Of a stretch of 64,000 bases of DNA, positions 1 to 8,095 are shown piece after piece. The stretch is from the NCBI RefSeq assembly GCF_014203695.1, contig NZ_JACHJO010000002.1, positions 397,893-461,892 on the forward strand, in the 5' to 3' direction. Below the pieces are notes generated by a model that worked only from the letters and a program-made list of their open reading frames with translations, made no database searches and was not told where the DNA came from. Within the stretch, counting starts at the first letter, position 1. Each line of letters begins with the position of its first letter. Source of the stretch: Nocardiopsis algeriensis. GTDB taxonomy: Bacteria > Actinomycetota > Actinomycetes > Streptosporangiales > Streptosporangiaceae. Both the position numbers and the translations under genes were made by a program.

Positions 1-228
1 CCCCAGCTGCCCGAGCCGCGCATCCCCGAGGGCGACCTGCTCGCCGGCGAAACCATCCCCCTCCCCGAGCCTGTATCTCTGCCGCTGTCGGTGCCTGGCC
101 CTGCGCCCGTACCTGCGCGGGGCCGTCACCACCGCCTGGACGAGGCCGAGCTGGACCGTGAACTGGCCCGGCTCACCCGCATGTGGCACACCCAGCGGCA
201 GAACCTCCAGATGGGGGTGCCCGCATGA
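1..228 (+). CDS. C-terminal part of an unidentified protein (partial)
   Basis: The frame is open from base 1 to a TGA at 226-228, giving the last 75 residues of a protein that starts outside the window. The visible part is proline-rich (about residues 1-40) and ends in a charged helix (motif LDEAELDRELARLTRMWH). The stop overlaps the ATG of the next gene (ATGA, 225-228), so the two are probably translationally coupled. No family is recognisable from this fragment. Confidence 0.6.
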   Translation, partial: PQLPEPRIPEGDLLAGETIPLPEPVSLPLSVPGPAPVPARGRHHRLDEAELDRELARLTRMWHTQRQNLQMGVPA

Positions 229-707
229 GCGTGCAGCGCGCCTTCTGGGAACACCGCACCTACCCCGGTGACCTGTCCCAGCTCAAGCAGGTCCGGAAAG
301 ACCTGGCCACCGACCTGACCGGCTTCCCCGACGAAGCCGTCCAGACTCTGGTGCTGTGTGCCAGTGAGCTGTTCGCCAACGCCTGCAAGTACACCGCCTC
401 CGGCCAGAAAGACGGCCAGGTTCTCCGCACCCTGTGCCTGCGTCGCGGACGCCTGCTGCGCCTGGGCTTCACCGACGACGGAGGCAGCGGCCGCATCCCG
501 CAGATCCCGACCGAGCGCACCGCCACCGAGTGGGACGAGGCCGAGGGCCAGCGAGGCCTCCTCATGGTCCAGGCACTCTCCGTCGCCTGGGGATATGACC
601 GCACCTGCCCCTGGACCGACACCGGAACCCACACCTGGGCCCTGGTCCCCCTCACCGACGGCACCACACCCCCACCGCACCTGAAGCCCTACATCTTCAC
701 CCGCTGA
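225..707 (+). CDS. HATPase_c ATP-binding protein, anti-sigma-factor kinase type
   Basis: 160 residues, the size of the single-domain GHKL ATPases (RsbW/SpoIIAB-like) that actinomycetes carry in many copies, usually to control sigma factors or as orphan signalling ATPases. The N box is seen as ASELFANACKYT (about residues 45-57), a G1-like box as DDGGSGR and a G2-like segment as EGQRGLLMVQALS. There is no transmembrane segment, so it should be cytoplasmic. The start at 225 is chosen because it overlaps the stop of the upstream gene by ATGA; a GTG at 183 would add 14 unlikely residues. No sigma factor or anti-anti-sigma protein is adjacent, so its partner is unknown. Confidence 0.85.
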   Translation: MSVQRAFWEHRTYPGDLSQLKQVRKDLATDLTGFPDEAVQTLVLCASELFANACKYTASGQKDGQVLRTLCLRRGRLLRLGFTDDGGSGRIPQIPTERTATEWDEAEGQRGLLMVQALSVAWGYDRTCPWTDTGTHTWALVPLTDGTTPPPHLKPYIFTR

Positions 708-714
708 CACAGCC

Positions 715-767
715 GGGACTCCTCAACCTCTCCCAACGGTGGGGACTCCTTGACCTCTCCCAACGGT
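715..767. repeat. two tandem 27-bp direct repeats
   Basis: Two near-identical copies of GGGACTCCT(C/T)(A/G)ACCTCTCCCAACGGT lie head to tail at 715-740 and 742-767, immediately after the ATPase gene; a third copy may begin at 768 but decays. No coding or known regulatory role is evident. Confidence 0.7.
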
Positions 768-850
768 GGGGGCTTCTCGGAAGACCGAGGAGCCCCCTCC
801 TCCACACCCAGAAAAACCCGCACTCCCTTTTCTCGGCTGCGCCCTATCCC

Positions 851-935
851 CCGTGATCTTGTACCCAGCACCAACCTCACCCCCTTTTCTACTTCCCAGT
901 ACCCAGCGAAAGTGTCCGCAAGTACAAGATCACGG
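851..935. repeat. inverted-repeat element, copy 1
   Basis: Left arm CCGTGATCTTGTAC (851-864) is the exact reverse complement of the right arm (922-935). The 57-nt interior holds the motifs CAACCTCACC and CAGCGAAAGTG that are also inside copies 2 and 3. The flanking sequence (ccagaaa, cccgc and tctcggct blocks before, gaccagagggaaag after) is also partly shared, so the repeated unit is longer than the hairpin itself. Confidence 0.85.
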
Positions 936-1085
936 CAAGAAAGCCTCTGACCAGAGGGAAAGACCGAATTCCGGCCAAGGCAAGGAAGGCCCCGAACCGA
1001 AGCAGTCAGGAGCGGACCTGAGACCCTTGAGGCCCCTGGGGTCTCGACCCGACTGGGAAGTCGGCGCTTTCTCTCTTGGCTGTGT

Positions 1086-1187
1086 CTTATTTCCCGTGAT
1101 CTTGTACCTAGCGTCAACCTCACCCCACCCTGCCACCCTCCCTCATACAGCGAAAGTGACCGCAGGTACAAGATCACGGGAAATAAG
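1086..1187. repeat. inverted-repeat element, copy 2 (24-bp perfect arms)
   Basis: The arms at 1086-1109 and 1164-1187 are perfectly complementary over 24 bp (core TTTCCCGTGATCTTGTACCT). The 54-nt interior keeps TAGCGTCAACCTCACC next to the left arm and CAGCGAAAGTGACCG next to the right arm. It is the best-preserved of the three copies. Both strands could fold, and neither strand has a T-run typical of an intrinsic terminator. Confidence 0.9.
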
Positions 1188-1320
1188 GAGGCTGGCCAGA
1201 GTGGTGAGGCTGATTTCCGGCTGGGATGAGAGAAGGGACCAAATCGAGTCGACCAGGAGGCGGACCGAAGGCCTTGGCTCGACCAGAAAACCCGCGCCCC
1301 CTTTCTCAGCTACACCCTAT

Positions 1321-1413
1321 TTCCCGTGATCTTGTACCTAGCGCCAACTTCGTCCTGTCTTGTTGGTGTCCCGGTATTCAGTGAAAGTGACCGTGGATAC
1401 AAGATCACGGGAA
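1321..1413. repeat. inverted-repeat element, copy 3
   Basis: Arms TTCCCGTGATCTTGTA (1321-1336) and its reverse complement (1398-1413) match over 16 bp. The interior again carries TAGCGCCAACTTC and CAGTGAAAGTGACCG. Copies 1-3 have left arms at about 851, 1094 and 1324, a spacing of 230-243 bp. No coding sequence is convincing in 708-1677; reading frames there on both strands are shadows of the repeats. Confidence 0.85.
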
Positions 1414-1500
1414 GAAAGGGCGTTGGCCGGGGTGGGGCGACCGGAGGCCTTCGGCCACGCTCCGCCTGTGTCCGTACCCGCACCTGTGTCCGTACCCGTT

Positions 1501-1548
1501 CCCGCGCTCGCACCTGTGCCTGTTCCCGCGCTCGCACCTGTGCCTGTT
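1501..1548. repeat. 24-bp tandem repeat, two copies
   Basis: CCCGCGCTCGCACCTGTGCC followed by TGTT is repeated exactly twice (1501-1524, 1525-1548), with degenerate versions just upstream (1470-1500). It lies about 130 bp before the map gene. The role is unknown and it may be simple slippage repeat. Confidence 0.7.
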
Positions 1549-1677
1549 CCCACTCGGGCCACCGCGGAGGCGAGACCAGGGTCGAGGAGGTCGGGCGACA
1601 GGGCGGTCACGTACCCGAGGTCGGCTGTCGGCACCGCAGGGCCGGTATAGTTATTGGGTTCATGAGAAAGGCGCCGC

Positions 1678-2454
1678 ATGATCGAGATCCTGAACTCCAC
1701 CGAACTGGCCCGCGCGAGGGAGACGGGCGCCCTGGTCGCTGACATCCTGCAGACGCTGAAACGGCGCAGCACCGTCGGCACGAACCTCTTGGACATCGAC
1801 CGGTGGACCGAGGCGATGATCGCCGAGGCCGGTGCGGTGTCCTGCTACGTCGACTACGCGCCGTCCTTCGGCCGCGGCCCGTTCGGCCACTACATCTGCA
1901 CGGGTGTCAACGACGCCGTACTCCACGGGCGGCCGTACGACTACACGCTCGCCGACGGCGACCTGCTGACACTCGACCTCGCCGTCTCCAGGGACGGGGT
2001 CGCCGCAGACGCCGCCATCAGCTTCGTCGTGGGTGACGCGAGGCCCCGCGGGAGCATCGCTCTGATCAAGGCGACCGAACGCGCACTGGCCGCGGGGATC
2101 GCGGCCGCCCGCCCGGGGGCCCGCACCGGCGACATCTCCCATGCCATCGGCGCGGTCCTCCACGAGGCGGGGTATCCGGTCAACACCCAGTTCGGAGGCC
2201 ACGGCATCGGGTCGACGATGCACCAGGAGCCGCACGTCCCCAACTCCGGACGACCCGGTCGCGGGCACAAGCTGCGTCCCGGGCTCCTGCTGGCACTGGA
2301 GCCGTGGGTCATGGCGGACACCGCCGAACTCGTCACCGACGCCGACGGATGGACGCTGCGCAGCGCGACGGGCTGCCGGACGGCGCACACCGAGCACACG
2401 ATCGCCATCACCGATGACGGGGCCGAGATCCTCACCCTGCCGCGGCAGGCGTAG
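1678..2454 (+). CDS. map: type I methionine aminopeptidase (M24 family)
   Basis: 258 residues, a normal length for type I MetAP without an N-terminal extension. The enzyme removes N-terminal methionine from new proteins. All five metal ligands of the pita-bread fold are visible: D100 (LLTLDLAVS), D111 (ADAAIS), H175 (GGHGIGS), E208 (LALEPW) and E239 (AHTEHT); a conserved His is at VLHG (about 83). The start ATG at 1678 has GAAAGG about 7 nt upstream, and a TATAGT hexamer at 1646-1651 could be its -10 box. Actinomycetes usually carry more than one MetAP; this copy is isolated and not beside ribosomal protein genes, so it is probably a paralogue and not the housekeeping copy. Confidence 0.9.
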   Translation: MIEILNSTELARARETGALVADILQTLKRRSTVGTNLLDIDRWTEAMIAEAGAVSCYVDYAPSFGRGPFGHYICTGVNDAVLHGRPYDYTLADGDLLTLDLAVSRDGVAADAAISFVVGDARPRGSIALIKATERALAAGIAAARPGARTGDISHAIGAVLHEAGYPVNTQFGGHGIGSTMHQEPHVPNSGRPGRGHKLRPGLLLALEPWVMADTAELVTDADGWTLRSATGCRTAHTEHTIAITDDGAEILTLPRQA

Positions 2455-2527
2455 CCGCCGGTCCGAGATCCGCCGGTCCGGCCTCGGCCGAGGAGGGAGC
2501 GGCGGTCCCTCCCCGCCCTCCCCGGTG

Positions 2528-3592
2528 TCAGCGCGTGCCGCTCAGCCAGGCCACCATGCGCTTCTCCGCCTCGCGGATCTTGTCCGTCTCCGCGTACTCG
2601 TCCCTCGTGTGGGCCAGGGTCGGGTCTCCCGGACCGTAGTTGACCGCCGGCACCCCCAGCTCGGAGAAGCGCGACACGTCGGTCCAGCCCAGCTTGGCGC
2701 GGGCCCTCCCCTCGCCCACCGCAGAGACGAAGGCCGCGGCCGACGGGTCGTCCAGGCCGGGCCGGGCCGGCGCGGCCGCGTCGGTGACCCGCACCTCGAA
2801 CCCGCCGAAGACCTCGCGCAGGTGCGCCTCGGCATCGGCGACCGACAGGTCGGGGGCGAAGCGGTAGTTCACCGTGACCACGCACTCGTCGGGGATGACG
2901 TTGCCCGCGACCCCGCCGCGGATGAACACGGCGTTGAGCCCCTCGTGGAAGCGCAGCCCCTCGACCTCGGGCTCACGCGGGGTGTAGGCGCGCAGGACGT
3001 CCAGGATCTCCCCCGCGCCGTGGACGGCGTTCACCCCCATCCACGAGCGGGCGCTGTGGGCGCGCTCGCCCCGCGCGACGACCTCCACCCGCATGGTGCC
3101 CTGGCAGCCGCCCTCGATGACCCCGTCGGTGGGTTCCATGAGGATGGCGAAGTCCCCCGCCAGCAGTTCGGGGGAGTTGCGGGCCAGGCGGCGCAGGCCG
3201 TTGCGCTCGGCGTCGACCTCCTCGTTGTCGTAGAAGACGTAGGTGACGTCGTGCACCGGTTCGGGGACCAGCGCGGCCAGCTTGAGCTGGACGGCCACCC
3301 CGGCCTTCATGTCGGAGGTGCCGCATCCGTAGAGGCGCCCGCCCTCGACCCGCGAGGGGACGTTGTCGACGATCGGGACCGTGTCGATGTGCCCGGCGAC
3401 GACCACCCTCCGGGCGCGTCCGAGGTCCGTGCGGGCCACGACGGCGTCCCCGTCGCGTGTGACGGTGAGGTGGGGCAGCGCCGACAGGGCGTCCTCGACC
3501 GCGTCGGCGAGGACCTTCTCGTCCCCGCTCTCGGAGCGGATGTCCACGAGGGCGGCGGTCAGGTCCACGACGTCCGAGGTCAGGTCGAGCAT
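2528..3592 (-). CDS. dapE: succinyl-diaminopimelate desuccinylase
   Basis: 354 residues, typical of actinobacterial DapE (M20 metallopeptidase family). It hydrolyses N-succinyl-LL-2,6-diaminopimelate to LL-DAP and succinate in the lysine/peptidoglycan pathway. Zinc-site motifs are AGHIDTVP (about residue 65), GCGTSDMKAG (about 90) and the general-base pair in YDNEEVD (about 124); the dimerisation lid contains ARGERAHSAR. Its neighbours dapD and dapC are the preceding steps of the same pathway. The ATG at 3592 begins MLDLTSDVVDLTAALVDI. A MITE-like repeat lies just upstream and separates it from dapD. Confidence 0.95.
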   Translation of the reverse strand: MLDLTSDVVDLTAALVDIRSESGDEKVLADAVEDALSALPHLTVTRDGDAVVARTDLGRARRVVVAGHIDTVPIVDNVPSRVEGGRLYGCGTSDMKAGVAVQLKLAALVPEPVHDVTYVFYDNEEVDAERNGLRRLARNSPELLAGDFAILMEPTDGVIEGGCQGTMRVEVVARGERAHSARSWMGVNAVHGAGEILDVLRAYTPREPEVEGLRFHEGLNAVFIRGGVAGNVIPDECVVTVNYRFAPDLSVADAEAHLREVFGGFEVRVTDAAAPARPGLDDPSAAAFVSAVGEGRARAKLGWTDVSRFSELGVPAVNYGPGDPTLAHTRDEYAETDKIREAEKRMVAWLSGTR

Positions 3593-3642
3593 GTCTGTCC
3601 CGTTTCGTGAGTTCGGTCGGCTGCACGGTACCCGGCCAGCCT

Positions 3643-3825
3643 AGGCCCTGTTTTGTGGATGCTCTCGCCGTATCGGCGGAGCCGATCCTCCGGCGAACGG
3701 TCGGCCAGGCGTTCCCGTGCAAGGCGGGGAGCGCCGCTCAGCCTGGCGGGCTTCGCAAGCTCTCCGACGCGGCAAGGGGGCACCTGGCGGCCGTGCAGCC
3801 CGAGATGATCCACACAACAGGGCCT
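3643..3825. mobile_element. MITE-like element, long copy (183 bp)
   Basis: Terminal inverted repeats: AGGCCCTGTTTTGTGGAT at the left (3643-3660) and the reverse complement of AGGCCCTGTTGTGTGGAT at the right (3808-3825). The similarity extends about 7 further bases inward (CTCTCG/ATCTCG). No transposase is encoded. A shorter relative at 10699-10784 shares both ends. The terminal sequence resembles ends of IS5-group elements of actinomycetes, but I cannot confirm the parent. I see no convincing target-site duplication. Confidence 0.7.
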
Positions 3826-3910
3826 GGTTGCAGTGATCTGAGAGGTGGGTGACGCGGGAGGCGGGAGGGCCGCCGGCCCCGCCCCGTCCACCGGGCGCCG
3901 CGTACGCGAA

Positions 3911-3938
3911 GGGGCGCCCCCTGTGCGGAGGGCGCCCC
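3911..3938 (-). terminator. rho-independent-like hairpin downstream of dapD
   Basis: GGGGCGCCC and GGGCGCCCC can pair around a short loop, 16 bp past the dapD stop. There is no T-run, as is common in high-GC actinomycetes. Confidence 0.55.
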
Positions 3939-3953
3939 GTGCGCGAAGGCCGG

Positions 3954-4790
<837 letters not shown>

Positions 4791-4964
4791 GTAGAGACAC
4801 GTTAGTAGTTCGCGGGCGGTACCCCGACGTCCCCCCGCCGGATGCGCGGGGGACCTCTCCGGCTTCTCCTTCCTCAGCGCTCGGTGTTGACTACAATTCG
4901 CCCGAAGCGTCGCACATCGTTCTCCTGTCGGCGCACCACCCGTTTCCGAACCCATGGTTGACCT

Positions 4965-5843
4965 GTGCCAAGCAAGCGCCGGAAATTCTCCGCCTTCGTC
5001 AAGATCCTGCTGTCGCTGACACTCGTGTGCGGCGCCCTCGTCGGGGGCGCCTACTACGTGCTGACCACGGTCGAGCCGCTGGACATCCAGCCCGAGATCG
5101 AGCCGGGGTGCCGCCTGGACCTGGCCGACGGCAGGTATCCGATGGAGCCCGAGCAGGCCATGAGCGCCGCGACCGTCAGCGGTGTCGCCTTCAGCCGCGA
5201 CCTCCCCCCGGAGGCGGTGACCGTGGCCTTCGCCACGGTGTGGCAGGAGACGGCCTTCTACAACCTGGACTACGGCGACCGGGACTCCGTCGGGCTGTTC
5301 CAGCAGCGGCCGTCCCAGGACTGGGGTGACACCGAGGAGATCATGGACCCGGTGTACGCCAGCGGCGCCTTCTACGACGCGCTGGACGAGATCGACGGCT
5401 GGGACTCCATACCGGTGTTCGAGGCGGCCCAGGCGGTGCAGCGCAGCGCCGACGGCTACGCCTACGACCAGCACGAGGCGCTGTCGCAGCGGATGAACGA
5501 GGTGTTCACCGGCGACCGGGGCTCCGCCCTGACCTGCTGGTACGACGCGGAGACCCTGGAGGCCCTGGAGTCGGGCACCGCCGACGTCGCCGGCGCCGAG
5601 GAGGAGATGGCCAGGGTCTTCGGCACCGACCCCGCCGAGCTGCCCCTGTCGCTGGACGAGGAGCCCCGGACCGGCGACCTGGGTTGGGCCATGGCGCTGT
5701 GGGCGGTCGCCCACGCCGAGGAGTACGGACTGACGTCGGTGTCCTACGCCGACCGCACCTGGAGTGCCTCGGACGGCACGGAGGACGCCCGCGAGTGGCG
5801 CAGCACAGGTGTCGACACCGAGGGCCGCGTCGTCCTGGGCTGA
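4965..5843 (+). CDS. membrane-anchored lysozyme-fold-like conserved protein
   Basis: 292 residues. A basic N-terminus and one transmembrane segment (about residues 11-33, KILLSLTLVCGALVGGAYYV) are followed by an extracellular domain. The segment TVWQETAFYNLDYGDRDSVG continuing as LFQQRPSQDWG (about residues 85-115) is the hallmark of an actinobacterial family that looks like a degenerate transglycosylase (SLT) domain with a conserved Glu in the QE motif. Some database entries call it heavy metal transporter, which the sequence does not support. The start is GTG at 4965. It lies between dapD and dapC on the opposite strand. Cell-wall hydrolase or binding function is an inference. Confidence 0.65.
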   Translation: MPSKRRKFSAFVKILLSLTLVCGALVGGAYYVLTTVEPLDIQPEIEPGCRLDLADGRYPMEPEQAMSAATVSGVAFSRDLPPEAVTVAFATVWQETAFYNLDYGDRDSVGLFQQRPSQDWGDTEEIMDPVYASGAFYDALDEIDGWDSIPVFEAAQAVQRSADGYAYDQHEALSQRMNEVFTGDRGSALTCWYDAETLEALESGTADVAGAEEEMARVFGTDPAELPLSLDEEPRTGDLGWAMALWAVAHAEEYGLTSVSYADRTWSASDGTEDAREWRSTGVDTEGRVVLG

Positions 5844-5846
5844 GCC

Positions 5847-5871
5847 CGGGTGCCCCCGGCGGGGGCACCCG
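5847..5871. terminator. bidirectional hairpin terminator
   Basis: CGGGTGCCCCC (5847-5857), 3-nt loop GGC, perfect complement (5861-5871). It sits between the converging ends of the gene at 4965-5843 and dapC. Confidence 0.8.
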
Positions 5872-5878
5872 CCCGGCG

Positions 5879-6988
5879 TCAGCGCGCCAGGCGCCCGGCG
5901 GCGGCCTCGACGCGCTCGTCGGTGGCGGTGAAGGCCACCCGGACATGGCTCGCGCCCCGGGGCCCGTAGAACTCCCCGGGGGCGACCAGGACACCGCGGT
6001 CGGCGAGGTGGGAGACGGCGCCCCAGGCGTCGTGCCCCGGGTGGCTCGCCCACAGGTACAGGCCCGCCTCGGAGTGCTCGATCCGCCAGCCGGCCCCCTC
6101 CAGGGCGGCGCGCAGACGCTCCCGGCGGGCGCGGTAGCGCTCCTTCTGCTCTGCGGCGTGCGCGTCGTCGTCCAGCGCGGCGGACATGGCCGCCTGGACC
6201 GGGGCGGGCACGATCATCCCCGCGTGCTTGCGCACGGCGAGCAGCTCGGAGACCAGGGCGGGGTCGCCCGCGACGAACGCGGCGCGGTAGCCGGCCAGGT
6301 TGGAGCGCTTGGACAGCGAGTGCACCGCCAGGAGGTTCTCGTGGGAGCCGCCGCACACGTCGGGGTGCAGGATCGACACCGGTTCGGTGCCGTCCCAGCC
6401 CAGGTCGAGGTAGCACTCGTCGGAGGCGACGACGGCACCGCGCTCGCGCGCCCACTCGACGACCTTGCGCAGGTGGGGGACGCCGAGCACGCGGCCGGTC
6501 GGGTTGCTGGGCGAGTTGACCCACACCAGGCCCGCGCGGGCCGGGCCCAGCGCGGCGAGGCCGTCGGAGGCGACGGGGGTGGCCCCGGCGATCCGGGCAC
6601 CGATGTCGTAGGTGGGGTAGGCCAGCTCGGGGTGCACGACCGTGTCGCCCTCGCCCAGGCCGAGCAGGGTGGGCAGCCAGGCCACGAGTTCCTTGGAGCC
6701 GACGGCGGGCAGCACCGCCTCCTCGGCGACGCGGACACCGTGGCGGCGCTCCAGCCAGCCCGCGGCGGAGGCGCGCAGCTTCGGCGTGCCCCAGGTCTGC
6801 GGATAGCCGGGCGAGTCCGCGGCGTCGGCGAGTGCGGCACGCAGGGAGGCGGGGACCGGGTCCACGGGGGTGCCCACGGACAGGTCGACGATGCCGCCGG
6901 GGTGCGCCGCGGCCTTCTCCTTGTAGGGCGCGAGCCGGTCCCAGGGGAAGGTCGGGAGCCGGTCCTTCACGGATCGCCGCTCGGCCAT
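5879..6988 (-). CDS. dapC: succinyldiaminopimelate transaminase
   Basis: 369 residues, class I/II PLP-dependent aminotransferase of the actinobacterial DapC type. It converts N-succinyl-2-amino-6-ketopimelate plus glutamate to N-succinyl-LL-DAP. Motifs: NSPSNPTGR (substrate/PLP Asn, about 158), ASDECYLDLGW (PLP Asp, about 190) and HSLSKRSNLAGYR (the lysine that forms the Schiff base, about 225). The ATG at 6988 is preferred because GGAGAG lies 7 nt upstream; an ATG at 7003 is possible. It is downstream of the ferredoxin gene fdxA, the same gene order as in Streptomyces, with a strong hairpin between them. Confidence 0.92.
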   Translation of the reverse strand: MAERRSVKDRLPTFPWDRLAPYKEKAAAHPGGIVDLSVGTPVDPVPASLRAALADAADSPGYPQTWGTPKLRASAAGWLERRHGVRVAEEAVLPAVGSKELVAWLPTLLGLGEGDTVVHPELAYPTYDIGARIAGATPVASDGLAALGPARAGLVWVNSPSNPTGRVLGVPHLRKVVEWARERGAVVASDECYLDLGWDGTEPVSILHPDVCGGSHENLLAVHSLSKRSNLAGYRAAFVAGDPALVSELLAVRKHAGMIVPAPVQAAMSAALDDDAHAAEQKERYRARRERLRAALEGAGWRIEHSEAGLYLWASHPGHDAWGAVSHLADRGVLVAPGEFYGPRGASHVRVAFTATDERVEAAAGRLAR

Positions 6989-7050
6989 CGGTGCACTCTC
7001 CATCGGATCTCGGGGGCGCTCCCCCTGTGTTCGGTACCGCTCACGACAGT

Positions 7051-7083
7051 CGCGCCGACCCCCGGCTTCAGGGGGTCGGCGCG
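7051..7083. terminator. strong hairpin between fdxA and dapC
   Basis: CGCGCCGACCCCC (7051-7063), 7-nt loop, perfect 13-bp complement (7071-7083). It would end the fdxA transcript and limit read-through into dapC. Confidence 0.85.
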
Positions 7084-7150
7084 ACGGTGCGCACGGGGCC
7101 GCGCGCACCCTCTGCGCCACGCAGGTGCGTCTCGCGGCCTCCCGGCCGTA

Positions 7151-7471
7151 CTACTCGGCCTGCGGCGGCAGCTTGGCCACGAGCGGGTGGTCGCGGTCGA
7201 TCTTGCCGACCTTGGAGGCACCGCCCGGGGAGCCCATGTCGTCGAAGAACTCGACGTTGGCCTTGTAGAAGTCGGACCACTGCTCGGGCAGGTCGTCCTC
7301 GTAGTAGATGGCCTCCACCGGGCAGACAGGCTCGCACGCGCCGCAGTCAACGCACTCGTCCGGGTGGATGTAGAGCATGCGGTCGCCCTCGTAGATGCAG
7401 TCCACGGGGCACTCGTCGATGCACGCCTTGTCCAGTACATCAACACAGGGCTGCGCGATGACGTAGGTCAC
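7151..7471 (-). CDS. fdxA: 7Fe ferredoxin (3Fe-4S/4Fe-4S)
   Basis: 106 residues, the length of actinobacterial FdxA. Two clusters are predicted from the cysteines: CVDVLDKACIDECPVDCIY near the N-terminus and CVDCGACEPVCPVEAIYY (about residues 40-57). The missing second Cys position of the first motif fits a [3Fe-4S] cluster, as in Mycobacterium and Streptomyces FdxA, which donate electrons to cytochromes P450 and other oxidoreductases. The C-terminal half (KVGKIDRDHPLVAKLPPQ) is typical of this family. The ATG is at 7471. Confidence 0.95.
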   Translation of the reverse strand: MTYVIAQPCVDVLDKACIDECPVDCIYEGDRMLYIHPDECVDCGACEPVCPVEAIYYEDDLPEQWSDFYKANVEFFDDMGSPGGASKVGKIDRDHPLVAKLPPQAE

Positions 7472-7589
7472 GTCGTACTCCTTGTCTCACCCCCGCGTCC
7501 CACTGGGGCGGCGGGGACCTCCCAGAGAACCGGGCGTCGGGACCGGCGTGCGGGCGCCGTGCCCTCCCGCTCCGGACTCTGTTAAGCAA

Positions 7590-7616
7590 TTGGCACAGAT
7601 GTCGTGCTCCTAGTAT
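7590..7616 (+). promoter_or_regulatory. probable sigma-70-type promoter
   Basis: TTGGCA (7590-7595) and TAGTAT (7611-7616), spaced 15 bp, lie in a locally AT-rich stretch 39 bp before the TTG start of the next gene. The spacing is shorter than the usual 17 bp, so the exact -35 is uncertain. Confidence 0.45.
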
Positions 7617-7654
7617 GGGGGCGAAACACCGCTCGCGCACACTCGGGGGGCACC

Positions 7655-7909
7655 TTGCATCTGCGTGGTCGCCTGGTCCACCGGATCACGCCGCAGGACA
7701 CCGGCAGGAGGGTCTCTGTCAGGATTCGCCTCCCCGGAGGGGGCTTCACCGATATCGTCGGCGTCGTGGAGTCCTGGGAGGGCGGAGTGCTCGCCCTGCG
7801 CCGGAGGGACGGTTCCGTCCGGCGGGTCGCGGAGTCGGACATCGCTGCCAGCCGTGTCGTCCCCCCGGTGCCGCCGCGCCGCGGAGGGCCTCCTCCGGAG
7901 GCGTCCTAG
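7655..7909 (+). CDS. small SH3-like protein related to the N-terminus of Rv0428c-type acetyltransferases
   Basis: 84 residues from a TTG at 7655 (a run of G ends 4 nt upstream; a GTG at 7604 would precede the probable promoter and is less likely). The core GRRVSVRIRLPGGGFTDIVG (about residues 18-37) followed by VVESWEGGVLALRRRDGSVR resembles the N-terminal beta-barrel that in many actinobacteria precedes a GNAT acetyltransferase domain. Here the gene stops after the barrel and a proline-rich tail (VVPPVPPRRGGPPP), with no acetyltransferase downstream. It is either a naturally free-standing version or a truncated gene. Cytoplasmic; function unknown. Confidence 0.6.
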   Translation: MHLRGRLVHRITPQDTGRRVSVRIRLPGGGFTDIVGVVESWEGGVLALRRRDGSVRRVAESDIAASRVVPPVPPRRGGPPPEAS

Positions 7910-8095
7910 GTTCCGGGGCTCCCGCCAGGGCGTGTGCCGCACGTCTGTCCAGAGGCATTCTTCGCCCCGACCGGGGTAGGAGAGGCTCAGCCCCGGCTGT
8001 ATCCCCCAGGCCGGGTCGAGAACAAGCGCTGCGCCCCCGTCGGCACCCCCGTACGGTACGGGCGCCAGGCACGCGGGGAGGTGGTGAGCACCGTC

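Noticed and set aside
715-1413. CRISPR array
   Set aside because: Direct repeats here are few and too dissimilar in length and spacing; no cas genes are in the window. The elements are inverted repeats.
689-1796. Several 60-190-codon ORFs in 0.7-1.8 kb
   Set aside because: They carry the same DLVPST/TRSR-type peptides on both strands because the DNA is an inverted repeat; they have no consistent start or ribosome binding site.
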